A stretch of DNA of 64,000 bases from Wuchereria bancrofti (lineage: Eukaryota > Nematoda > Chromadorea > Rhabditida > Onchocercidae). The stretch covers positions 3,022,399 through 3,086,398 of the forward strand of contig SSBO01000001.1 in NCBI GenBank assembly GCA_005281725.1. Direction: 5' to 3'. The translations under genes and the position numbers were made by a program. This document shows, piece by piece, positions 30,815-46,955 of the stretch (within the stretch, counting starts at the first letter, position 1; every line of letters begins with the position of its first letter). The notes beneath the pieces were generated by a model that saw nothing but the letters and a program-made list of their open reading frames with translations, ran no database searches and was not told the DNA's origin.

Positions 30815-32757
30815 ATGTCGCTAATGAGAGTATGGATTGCATCATTACTCTTTTATTTATCAGTATTTGTTATTTGCGAATTACTACGTCAAATGATCAA
30901 TCGTTGGCTCAGACGACATTTACCACGTTTTACGATTGGTTTACTTCTTGAAGTATTGATTGCTTGTGATCATTTATTTATGTTTATTTACTTTTTCGAA
31001 ATAATTTATAAAGTATAACTTTGAATTTATCACAAATCTATTCAAAAAATTTTTCAGTTTTAATTTTGATTCTTAAATTTTAAGCTTTCAAATTTTAATT
31101 TATATAGAAGTTATTAATTACATTTCAGTTCGTTGGTACTTTACAAGTTTGTACGCCTATGTTTGATGTTAATTTGATTTTGCAAACTTATGGTTTATTT
31201 GGGATTTTTATCGAAATAACGGCAATCGAAATTGCTAATGGTTTTTTCCTCCGAGATGCTATCGCTCATCCATGCCCACTGGTATTTTGTCGAAAAAATC
31301 TTTTAACATTAATTACCAATTCTTCTATCTTTTAATTAAATCACCAATTATTGTTGTTTGCTTTCATGTATTTAAATTATTTTTTTAATAATTATTACCA
31401 TTTCTTTGCCTTTTAACCATTATTGCCAGTTCTTCTAACACTTAATTGAATGATTAATGTATAGAATTTAAATTACTCCTTTGCATACATATATTAACAT
31501 TACTATGGCTATTTTGAATGATTTGTGAAGATTTTTTAAATTGAATAGAATATTAAAGTAATAGATTTTTTGTTGTAGATAACAACAGCCTCACGTAAAC
31601 GTTTGGCATTACGTACTGCATTTTTGGTTTTTGCTGTACAACTTGTTGCAGCATATCTGTCATATTTCTTTGCTCGGACATTCTGGAAACTCGGCCTTAA
31701 TCCAATGCATAATGAATTATTGGTCGCAGATCATTGTGAAGCCGATCTTACAGCAAGTTATCAAGCAAATAATTGTTTAGTAAACTGAAAATTTAGTGAT
31801 AACTTATGTAGTAATTTCAATTTAATAATTGATTAATTTTAATAATTTAGATCAACGGTAATTTACTTGTTAAAATGATGCTGGATTGAAAACTGATAAT
31901 TTAGCCAATCATATCATTAATTTAATAACTTACAAAGAAGACTCGTAGACGTAGAATTAAACAATCCGAAGTAAAATTAAGAAATTGAAAGGGACATAGC
32001 TGCTATATATTTAAAATTAGCAGCAATGTTACTACCAAAATTTTCACTTATCTAAATAGAAAAGGAAAACGGATTAGTCGATTTTTCATGACAGAATAAT
32101 TCAGGTAGCCTTGACAGCTGGTTCACTCATCGAAGGTTTAGCCACTTTTAGCAGTAAAGCAGTCGAATTCGTTGCAAATGAATGGTACGCTGATTCGAGA
32201 GCGCAAATGCTCATCAATTGCATGTTTGCCGGTTTCTTAACAACAGTTGGTATGTATATCGGTAAAATTGATTACATTTGTCCGGATCATTCTATACTGA
32301 AAGAAAAAAACAAAAATTCGTAGAGAGCAATGGAAAGACAGCTAGAAGAATGTTCTGGATGCTAGTTATCGGTTAACATATTGTTTAACTCGTAGATTAT
32401 TATTATAAACTCTTGGCACTCTATTAAATTTTTAACAAAAAAGAAAAAAAAAATGACACCTATAAGTTTTAAAGAAAGAAATCCCTTTCGAAATTGAATA
32501 AAAATCAAAAGAAGAATATAAATATTTCATTTTTAGGTATAAATTATACGGGCATGTATGCTAACCCAATTGTTGCTTGGGCATGTACATTTAATTGCAC
32601 AGGTGTCACTCATCTTGGTCATCTTGTAGTATACTGGTTATCACCACTTATAGGATGGTTTTTAGCGGATGCTGTATTTGGTGAGCAAGAATGTATTGTG
32701 GAATGTTTCACTGAAGAAAGAGAAGATAGTAATTTAATGAAACTGAAAAGTTCTTAA
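30815..32757 (+). CDS. Unorthodox aquaporin (superaquaporin, AQP11/12-like)
   Basis: Membrane channel of the MIP family, subfamily of AQP11/AQP12 and nematode AQP-9/10/11, often in internal membranes. Exons: 30815-31012, 31129-31281, 31579-31752 (or to 31779), 32105-32249 and 32537-32757, giving 296 or 305 residues. Six hydrophobic spans are seen. The two pore boxes, NPA in classic aquaporins, read HPC (about residues 113-115, in the stretch DAIAHPCPL) and NPI (about 233-235, in MYANPIVAW). AQP11-type proteins usually have NPC first, so the first Asn has changed too. FVGTLQVCTPMFDVNL, IEGLATF and NYTGMYANP are subfamily-like. Exon 3 can end at a GC donor (ACA|GCAAGT) or at a GT donor 27 bases on; both keep the frame. 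The acidic tail ends in LKSS. Substrate (water, glycerol, peroxide) cannot be told from sequence. Confidence 0.85.
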
Positions 32758-33639
32758 TGAAAAAGAAAAAAAGTTTGACAAAAAAAAGAATTTGAACAAT
32801 TTTTGTAAAACAATTATAATTTAAGTGGAATGTTAATTGTATATAAATTGAGGCACTGCTATTATGACATATGTCATACTTATGCTTTGCTATTGTACAA
32901 TTATCAAATATTTTTATCTCTCGCTTCTACAAAATTCAGATCAAAAATATATCAATCAGGAAGGAAGCAATGGTAGAATGACAAGATTTTAGGCTTAAAT
33001 CTTAGTATCAGATTAAACGTAGGTACCACAATCTAGGACATATCGTAATTTTAGAGCTTATCCTTTTGCTTTTGTTCTATTTGATTTGTTTTCTGATAAA
33101 ATATGCTAAACTGAATGCAGCAGTAATTCCTAACAACTAGTGAAATAAAGCATTAAAACAATAACCGAGGAAATGTATAAACTATACGAGAAAGACAGAT
33201 ATAGTGGAGAAAAAAGAAGAAAAGAAGAAAATTTTAAATAGTTCTGTGGAAATTTTTTAAATTTCTACGAAATTCACCTCAAGTAAATCAATATTTTCTG
33301 CTTTGAAAATTTGTAAAACATTTTCGGATTATCTAAATAAATTTTCATTGGAAACTTTCACCAAAGAAGTACCATTTCAAACCTTAAAATTTTATTACCT
33401 TAATTAAGAATGAAACAATGGATAACGATAACAATTAAGAAATTTCGGCTTGAAATATGGTGAAAGTCTTCTTTTTTTTTTTTGTTTCACTTGATGAAAA
33501 TATCATCTCGTGCAAAGAAAGTGGAAGATATAGATAAAATTAACATGTAAAAGTTAATATACATATGAATATACTACAAATTTTGATATCATTTCTGTAA
33601 TTTAAACGATAAAATTGACAAAAATCTTAGCGTCTGAAT

Positions 33640-34250
33640 GGCAATAAAAATTCAAATTCTAAATTAGTTAAAATTATTAGATTATATATGTTTACAAATT
33701 CACAATGTTTGGTAATAATAATATTGATTAAAAATGTCTTGTATCTTACGGGTAGAATTATTTTAGTAGTTACAATATTATATTTATAAAAAATTTGAAA
33801 TCAAAATGCAAATCAGGCAATGAAACAAAAATTCATTAACAGTTTTAATTATTCCTAAATCCGTTTTCTGGTGATAAATAATTTAAAAAACTACAATTTC
33901 GTAATTTAAGCATTAATTTAAGTATTACATCTAGCATAAATTTAACGTCGGAATGGTAATAAAGATTGAAAATTAAAATTTGTCGATATGATTAGATCAC
34001 TTTGATTTCATTCTTTTAACAGATTTATCTTGCTTGATAATAAAAATGAATTGTATCTTATAGGTAACATCCTTGTAGTAATTACAGCAATATGTTTGTA
34101 AAAAGTTTGAAATCAAAATTAGATCAGTGATGAAATAAAAATTCACTGACAGTTTCAGTCCTGTTTTCTTGCGATAATAATTTAAAAAAGTATAATTTTG
34201 CAATTAGCATCACCTTCGTAATTTAAATCTTATGATAGGAATTATTTGAA
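33640..34250 (-). repeat. Dispersed ~300-bp repeat, two tandem copies
   Basis: Two neighbouring diverged copies, about 33640-33945 and 33945-34250, each run from a GAATGGYAATAAA block through TTGTATCTTA and TTTGAAATCAAAAT to a conserved TCGTAATTTAA end. They are reverse complements of the plus-oriented copies further right. They have no coding capacity. The boundaries are approximate. Confidence 0.7.
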
Positions 34251-34394
34251 TAAATAAAACAATGACCTCAGGTTATTAAAAAGAGAGAAACTCGTATCAA
34301 AATTAAATCTCTGATAAGCTATAAAATAAATAAGTACTTCTTTTATTTGCTAACATATGATATATATATAAAGTATGATTTGAATGATTTTTAA

Positions 34395-34790
34395 TGGTAT
34401 CAGATAAAGTTCATTTTTTCGAATAATGAAATCAGTGTCTTCAAAATTTTTTAACGAATTACAATTTGAAGCCTTTCAGTGTTAATATTTTTATAAGGTT
34501 TATTGATTAAATTGGTGTTAAGTGCAGTTTTGAAGTTTTAATTTTTCTATCAACGGAAGACTGAATTGAAAATTATTAAAGATTGTCAGTGAATTATCAT
34601 TTTATCATCTCACTAGCATCTTGATGTTTGACATTTTATCATTTAATCAGCATTTTGAATTTTTTTAAAATCCATTGTTGCAATTGCTGAAAGATGCTAT
34701 TACTAAAACTTAAGCTATTTTTAATTGGTCAAACAAAGTTAATTTTTGCAGAAAAATGAAATCAGAGAATTTATTGATTTCAGAGTTTTT
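34395..34790 (+). repeat. Dispersed ~300-bp repeat, plus-oriented copy
   Basis: This shares with the copies at 36960, 37838 and 39168 the ordered blocks GAAATCA, TTTAACGAATT, AGGTTTATTG, GTGTTAA, GAAAATTATTAAA, GTCAGTGAAT, TGATGTT and GCTATTACTAAA. Seen by eye; boundaries approximate. Confidence 0.7.
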
Positions 34791-36499
34791 GGCAGTCGAA
34801 ATAAGAATTAATGACGATATTGCAATATTCCTGTGTAGTTAATGGGGTTTTTTAATTACGGAGAGATCCTCATCTTCTGATCTTGGAATAAATTGTTTCG
34901 TGCAGTTGTGAATAGTGAAACTACACGGAATATTATATCTTTATTAACAAATATAATAGCAACGAAATAGTAAATGAAAAAGAAATGTTTTCTGGAGAAT
35001 GATTTTTTGGTTTTACATAGAGTTGTCAAAATGGGAATGATTTACAATGTTTTGATATATGCTATTGGATACAAAGGTAATTATGTAAAGAAAAAACTGT
35101 GTTAAAGAATATCTGATGCGAATGACTAAAGAGACTGAAAATATTTGTGTGCACTGACTTTCGGTATTTTGATCATTATGGACAAAATTGGTAATAAATA
35201 GAAAAATATGGAAATTTAATTAGATTCAAGATAAACAAAGAAAAGGCATGAGAAATTGACTAAATGAGGAATAAAAAATTAGTTAAATGATTCATCGTAT
35301 TACAATTTAAACGATTAATTTTTACACGAAATAATTTAAGTCGTGATTGAAGGAATTATGTGAGCTTCGAGTGGAAGAATGTGAGGTTTATAGCGAAAAG
35401 TGTTTTATTCTTGTTCTTCCTTATTTATTAAGTGTGTTTGTATTAATTCCGAGGGAAGATCACTGATTTCTCTTTGATTTGAATTCTTACTATGAAATGA
35501 ACTACAACTGATATGGCAAGAGTAAGTATTTACTTTTCCATTATTCAAATTAATTTTCATTTTTTCAAATTTGCAAGTTCTTTTATTAATTCAGTAGTTC
35601 GGTTGAATTCGTTTTCCAGCTATTCGATCAGTACTTCTTCTCCTCTACTAATTTTTTGCCCAAAAGTTCACTTCTGATTCACATGGATTCAGTCCTTCTT
35701 CGTTGTAAATTAATATTTCCATTTCTGCATTGATTCTTTCAATCGTTCGAGTGATATTTCTGCATTTCATGACCATATCTGTATATGAGTTCGAATACAT
35801 TGGCTGACTCTCATTGATGTGACGTTTGAGTTAAGATTTCAATCACAATTCCACCTTTCAGGAATGTTAGTGGTATACCGGATATCGTCGTTTTCAATAA
35901 TAAGACTTTCATTGTGGAATTTTATTTACTCTTCGCTTCTGTTTGAAATTTGTTATAACCTTATAGCTTCTAGTTCATAGAGCTATGGACTCCTCTTATT
36001 TATTGGCTTCATTTATAGAATCCTTCGATGTTGCTATTTAGTCCTTCGTTTCATATTTCTGTTTAATTTTTAAAGGCATAACACACTTACAGGTCGATTC
36101 GACTCATAAGCATGGTATTACAAAGGATCCTTTCCTTGGATATAAATTTATAAATTTCAAAGTCCAAACAGTTGTCCTTACTAACCTCGACTATTTGCTA
36201 AATTGATCTATGTCGATTAGTTGAACGTTTTGTTGATACTGAGATCTGCAACAATCTTCTGGTCTTTCGCTTATCTTCTCTATGATCTTCAATGATATGA
36301 TATTCCCAAAATGGCCATTTTGGCTCTTCTGTCACTCTTCTTCTGCCATCTTTGTCCTTTTCACCATATTCACAATTCATGAGTTAAAGAGGAGAAAGTC
36401 GTGGTAGACACATCTTTGATAGGAGCAATTTCATACTTAGCGAATACCAAAACAGCTTCCTTATCTCTTTAATAATGTATGCAACTGAGGAGGCATCGG

Positions 36500-36880
36500 A
36501 AAACACGTGAAATTTGACTGGTAGCGAAGAGTTGATTATAACAGCAGTTTGTTACACATATAAGATCTTCCCATGTCTTTTAATCTCCAATGCTTACTGA
36601 TTGATGTCGGCTTACTATCCTTTTCCAAAGGTTTTGAAAAAATAATTGCCACGAACTGTAAAATCGCTCTTTTATTTGGTTCTTTCTGACAGATTTACTT
36701 CCATAATTTTCCAGATAATAGTTAAGAATAGCTGATAGTAAAAAGGTTGATGATATTACTCCAAATGGAACTCTTTGAAACCAGCAATGCTCATTATTAT
36801 CTTCCTTCATCGTCTTCGAATATCTTTTAACCAAAGGAATCGAGTACAGTTTCTTTCTGTTGCGAGTAATTAAAACTGTA
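36500..36880 (-). mobile_element. Relic of a BEL/Pao-like LTR retrotransposon (reverse transcriptase fragment)
   Basis: On the minus strand two reverse-transcriptase motifs typical of the BEL/Pao group lie close together but in different frames: TRFLWLKDI (coded within about 36808-36852) and [15 protein letters not shown] (about 36725-36770). The first frame meets a stop within a few codons and the second runs on into unrelated-looking sequence, so the copy is broken. No intact gag, protease, integrase or long terminal repeats were found. The flanking 35400-36900 stretch is less AT-rich than its surroundings and may be more of the same dead element. The assignment rests on motif recognition only. 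Confidence 0.55.
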
Positions 36881-36959
36881 AAAATACCTCCTCAATATCT
36901 GCTATTCCAGTGCATCAGTGTTAATAAATTTTATAGTAATTCGACTAGAAAGGTGAAAT

Positions 36960-37215
36960 CTGTAAGATTTAACTTATTTCTAATTGATTTTATTACTAAA
37001 TAAAAATTTTTGGAGAAAAATGAAGTCAAAGTGATCCAATATCTTTAACGAATTTTAATTTAGAGCTTTGTTACATTTCCACTTAAAATTTTTGTTAGGT
37101 TTATTGCTTAAACCACTGATGTGGTGTTAATTGCAAAACTGATGTTTTTTAAATTATCACTAGAAAACGAATTAAATATTATAAGATACTGCCAGCGAAT
37201 CTTCATTTTAACAGA
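36960..37215 (+). repeat. Dispersed ~300-bp repeat copy
   Basis: It carries the family's best conserved block, TTTTTGGAGAAAAATGAAGTC, followed by AAGTGATCCAATAT and TTTAACGAATTTTAATTT. It lies just right of the BEL/Pao-like relic. Confidence 0.7.
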
Positions 37216-37837
37216 TATGTCGGGAAAAAAAAACGAATTATAATAATATGTTAAAATAAAACTGTATCCATGAGACTGAAGATTGTAATAATTGAATATC
37301 CCTTAGACAACTAAAAACTGTTTCAAATTGTATTTCATGTAAGTAATCATTTATCCACTACACGTTTGTATTGTTTAAAAATTTTCAATTATTAACAAAG
37401 ATTATGTTTATTGCTTAATATGTTTGAAATCACTCTGTTCGAAACGAAATCTACTTGCAGTGTCAAAATATTGTAAAGATTTTCCCAATGAACAGTCATT
37501 CTTAGATCAACGTTACTATTACAAGGAATAATGATCGTTGATAGACCGCTTTTCATGCGTTTGTTGTAAGCCAATGCTCACTGCATAAGGATTTAAACCT
37601 TCTAAATCAGTTTTTTAGCATCAACAAGCACAGTTCAGCTGCTCTCTCGCACTTATCTAATTCGATTCATTTAAAATTCAAAACCTATGAAATTATCAGT
37701 ATATTGTTGCCATAGATTAATACTTGTGTATCGTGGCTGTTGGCGAATAAAAGTCGTTACAACAGACTTTTCCTCAACACAGTCTGCACAAATTCCAAAT
37801 CACAACCAACAAAGGTTTCCAAATAAAGACAATTTCT

Positions 37838-38300
37838 CGATAAGTAAATCAACATTTTGATGTAACTTTCTTTTAAATCGTTTGTTGTAATTAATGGGAA
37901 TTGATATAATTATCAAACAAAACTATTTTTTTGAGAAAAATGAAATCAAAGTGATCCAGTATTTTTAATGGATTTTACTTTTAAAGTTTTGTTATCATTT
38001 TTAGGCTAAAATTTTTAAAGGTTTATTGCTTAAACTATAAAAGTGATGCCTATTGCAAAATTGAAACCATTTAAACTATTTGTCACCAGAAAACTGAAGT
38101 GAAAATTATTAAATAATGTCAGTGAATTTTTATTTTAACAACTGATCAACATTTCGATGTTAACTTCTTTACACCTATTGTTGTAATTACTAAAAAGACG
38201 CAACTTATAAAATTCAATTCATTTTTAATTGATATTATTACTAAACAAAATTAATTTATGGAGGAAAATGAAGTCAAAGTGATATTTCTAACGAATTTTG
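37838..38300 (+). repeat. Dispersed ~300-bp repeat, one full and one partial copy
   Basis: One whole unit with GAGAAAAATGAAATCAAAG is followed by a second that repeats AACATTTCGATGTTAACTT and GAGGAAAATGAAGTCAAAGT and then breaks off into the tandem array that starts near 38310. Confidence 0.65.
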
Positions 38301-38309
38301 ATTTTGGAA

Positions 38310-39150
38310 GTAGTCCAGAATTTCAGAGATGGTCCAGAGTAATTCTTCATTAAAAAGAGAATCTGAAATTCCAGAGATTGTCTAAAATTCTGCATTAAAT
38401 GAGATAGTTCAGAAATCTAGAGGTAGTCTATAACTGCTTATTAAAAACAGGTGATACAGAATCTACACTAAAAAGAGATCCAGAATTCTGCATTAAAACG
38501 ATATAGTCCAGAAATTCTAGGGAAGTAAATGATAATAAAATGATAATAAAACTTTTAATAAAACTTCAGAACTAAAATTCATTGAAAATATTAGATCATT
38601 TTGATTTCATTTTTCCCCAGAAATTAACCTCGTTTAGTAGTAATACCAATTACGTTCAGTTTTCTAACAATAATCTAAAAGTTTTGCAATTAACATCACT
38701 TTCGTAATTTGAGCAATAAATCTAACAAATTTTAGACACCGAAAAAATATCAAAGCTTTGAAATTAAAATTCGTTAAAAATATTGGATCATTTGACTTTC
38801 TCTCTAAAAATAGACTTTCTTTAGCAACAATATCAGTTCTAGAGATATTACAAAATTCTTATCACTCTGGAGATATTTAGAACTCTAAAGATGGCCCAGA
38901 ATTCCGGATTAAGGGGAAATGATCGGGAATTTTAGATACAAATCAGAATTTTATCTTAAACAGAACAGTCCAGAAATCCAGAAATAATCCATAACTGTTC
39001 ATTAAAACGAACTAAAATTCATAAAATAATTTAATATTATAATTTTAATAAAACGAGACAGCCCAAAATCTTCCATAACTGCTTAATAAAACGAATTAGT
39101 CCAGAATTCTACATTAAAAGAGATAGTCCAAAATTATAGAGAAATACTGT
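38310..39150. repeat. Degenerate tandem repeat around GTCCAGAATTC
   Basis: Variants of a roughly 30-45-base unit, built on AGAGATAGTCCAGAATTC and TGCATTAAAA, occur many times between about 38310 and 38535 and again at about 38870-39150, interrupted by reverse copies of the dispersed family. The units are too diverged for a clean count by eye. Confidence 0.6.
38545..38840 (-). repeat. Dispersed repeat, reverse-oriented partial copies
   Basis: Two reverse-complement fragments carry the block TTAGATCATTTTGATTTCAT and a diverged form of it near 38790. They are embedded in the degenerate tandem array. Confidence 0.6.
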
Positions 39151-39167
39151 GACTGAATTTTCACTTT

Positions 39168-39405
39168 CCACCTGATCAATATTTCAGTGTTAACTTTTTC
39201 TTAAATCTATTGTAGTAATTACTAAAATGATGCTATCTGTAAGATTCGAGTCATTTTTAATTGACTTTTTTACCAAACAAAGTTAATTTTTGGAGAAAAA
39301 TGAAAGCAAAGTCATCAAATATTTCCAATGAATTGTAATTTTATAGCTTTATTATTATTTCAAAGTTAATATTTCTATAAGTTCATTAAACTCCAGAATT
39401 GGTTA
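39168..39405 (+). repeat. Dispersed ~300-bp repeat, plus-oriented copy
   Basis: It holds TGATCAATATTTCAGTGTTA, the ACTAAAATGATGCTAT block and TTTTTGGAGAAAAATGAAAG in the family order, and is the rightmost copy seen. Confidence 0.65.
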
Positions 39406-40423
39406 TTTGCATATCTTACATCCTTCTAAATATCTTACCTACTTTTAAACTTTTAAATATGGATAATACTCTTGTCGTTTCTTTCTTTTTTGCCTTCTGA
39501 TGATAAATATCAAATAGACATAGTCAATCCACAAATGGTACTTATTAATTATCACGTCAAGAATTGCGATACTAAAACAACCAAGGGAAGCTAGAGTGGA
39601 CGGGAGATGACCGTCCTTCACTGATGCGAACCTTTGCAGTGCAGTGTTATCCGTTCGTATGCATGCATATTTCACAGTTCTCCAATTCTGCATCCAACCA
39701 TTGCAGTCTCCAATTGTTACTGTCACATTTGCAATATGCAATCATTGGCAGGTAGAATCTTATCAGTTCTCTCCGTCCCAGCTCATAGGTTACAGGCTCG
39801 ACTGACCAATTCTCTTTTTTTGCCAGACTTTATCGCCCTCGACGATAGATACACATTTTTTTCAACACACTGTAACATATAATCTGAAAAACATTTTCGA
39901 AACTATGTTATACTCCAAAGTAAACTTTTTTCCTTAAAAGTAAATAGTTATATTATTGAGCTTCAGATGAAAACTATAGACCGATTAATAATAAAGCAAA
40001 TGTAAAAATATCTTTCTTTCTCAAGACATCTGCAGAAAAACGTTCCTTAAAAGTAAATTGTTGTAAGAGTATTTCTTGCACTAATGTAGGTTAAAGTTAT
40101 CAAAATGATAATGTTGCATCTCTTCCGGATTGTAAATGCAATGTTGATAATACTGCACTTTAAGACTGAAGTCACTGGGATAGTGCATAAATAATTATAT
40201 CAATGGTAAAAAGGTACTGCACGCTTAATAATAACATCAAAGTACTGATTTGACAATAACAAAGAATTGGTAGCGACATTTTCCATGGTTAAATTCGCTA
40301 CGGTGAAATTTTACAGTTCAAATAGAAATTCCTCAGCTTTCATAAATTAGTTTAGATTTCCTAAAATAGTCATTTCTCAACAACAAATCAGTCTCCTAGC
40401 AACTACGACGACATCTCTCCGAG

Positions 40424-40535
40424 ATGCCAAGTCAATATGGAACTGAAGTAATCACGCTAGAAGGAGATTATTGTGCTGCAACACGTTCGGCAAATCATTC
40501 TGTTGACGTAGTACGTCTTCCTTTACATCCTGTTG
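40424..40535 (+). other. Possible alternative first exon of sel-1
   Basis: An open stretch starts with ATG, directly after GAG and with an in-frame TAG 27 bases upstream. It encodes 37 codons (beginning MPSQYGTEVITLEGDYCAAT) and ends at a good donor, GTTG|GTAGGT. Splicing to the acceptor at 40944 would run in frame through GT ATA into the sel-1 start codon. The protein would then carry about 39 residues ahead of the signal peptide. Its base composition is less AT-rich than the surroundings. It could also be chance, or a non-coding outron removed by trans-splicing. Confidence 0.35.
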
Positions 40536-40949
40536 GTAGGTTGTTGTCTGAGGGGTTCAGGTGAGTTAAGGGACTATCGAGGAGACCTGTTCTCATCACA
40601 GAGTGTTACGCATACTTGAATAGATGTTAATGACGAAATACTCATTGCTTACCAATATGGGATACATGGCAGTTTTTCATATCTTTTTTAATCCTTTCCC
40701 TTCGTCTGCTCGAAAATCATTTCACAAGATGGACAGTATAACTTTTAGTGATATCTCTCGGACGGTGATATTAATGCTATAACGTTTATTAGATCTTGCA
40801 GATATGTTGTAGATTTTGGATGCTTGTGTCGTTCCGTTTACTGCTAATATGGAAATGGCATCTCCGCTTTTCTTCGTTCATTTCCTTTAAAGATTAAAAG
40901 AAAAAAATCTCTTGATTCATATGTTAATGCGTTTTTTGTTTTAGGTATA

Positions 40950-45994
<5,045 letters not shown>

Positions 45995-46955
45995 GATATC
46001 TTCAAGTTACAAATGCTGTGCAAAGCTTCCTGTCCATTATCTCTTGAAAACATGGGAATAATTGTAATATTTGCAGAAATGCGTTATTGTAGATTTTTAT
46101 TCATTTTGCAATTGTTTAATTACATTTCCCTTTATTAAAACTCGAGATTATATCTGCAATATACTTCATGGACTTATATTATCTTCTTTTCCATGTTGCA
46201 TTGTTCATATGTTAAAGAAGTTGATTCGTAAAGAAAAGGTTATTCATTGTTTTTCAGATTTAGTATGACAGCTTTGGTATAATGCTTGAGTTAATTTCCT
46301 GGGATACAAATTTTTTATCGTTTCCTTCTTATTTGCACATGTTTCTAAGCCAAGTTAGCGGATACGGGTAAATGCATCGTACATTTAACACACGCAAGTG
46401 TTAACTTATTCACTTTATTATCACTGATTTTGTCGTTTTTTTTTTTTAATCTCGCATATTTATAACTCTTTGTTCCGTTGTGTTTCATATTTTTATGTCC
46501 ATTGCTTTTAGGAAGTGTACTGATTATAACAAATAAAATTCCCATAATGGAGCGATTTTTACAGAAAGTACTATTCCAAAGCATTATGTATACACATATA
46601 TATATATACATATATATATACGCATTGTCACCTCCATTAAATAAACTAAAACTGCATACAGTAATGGTGCAAGTAACTCTTCCATGTTGTGGTCTGCTAT
46701 TGCATGCAAAAGCGCATTTTAGGTTGTGTAGTGCTGCATGCAAATAACTCATTCACTAATGGTTAATGTGAGGGTCGATTAAACTGGATGGTTCTGTCAA
46801 ATTTCATAATACGAAGAGTATGAGATAAATGATAGGTTGTTCGAATGTCTATTTTTTCTTTCAGCTTTTAATGGGATAATTATTGTGATGCTGTCTAGCA
46901 ATACGGACGGTTAACTTAGGTTGGACTTCAGGTTTCGTAAAACTTTCTGTGCGGA
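45995..46955. other. Spacer between sel-1 and mrps-5
   Basis: AT-rich sequence with a short (TA)n/(CA)n tract at about 46590-46622. Open frames of 89 and 135 codons overlap on opposite strands here and lack splice or family support. A GGACTTCAG acceptor-like site ends at 46931, 24 bases before the mrps-5 ATG. Confidence 0.55.

Larger units (their letters stand above)
32758..40423. other. Repeat-rich intergenic region
   Basis: About 7.7 kb without an intact gene. 32758-33600 is plain AT-rich sequence. From about 33640 to 39405 come copies of a dispersed repeat family, a degenerate tandem array and a BEL/Pao-like relic, listed separately. 39440-40400 is less AT-rich and holds two overlapping opposite-strand open frames of 82 and 98 codons without splice or family support; it may be the promoter region of the SEL-1 gene. 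Confidence 0.6.

Noticed and set aside
38310..39150. Considered as a CRISPR-like array
   Set aside because: Units are diverged, spacing is irregular, there are no unique spacers, and the genome is eukaryotic.
39445..39882. Overlapping 98-codon (minus) and 82-codon (plus) open frames
   Set aside because: They lie opposite each other, have no splice partners and no recognisable motif; the less AT-rich composition alone makes long frames likely.
46345..46752. 135-codon minus-strand open frame
   Set aside because: It crosses a TA/CA repeat, overlaps a plus-strand frame and shows no family similarity or splice context.
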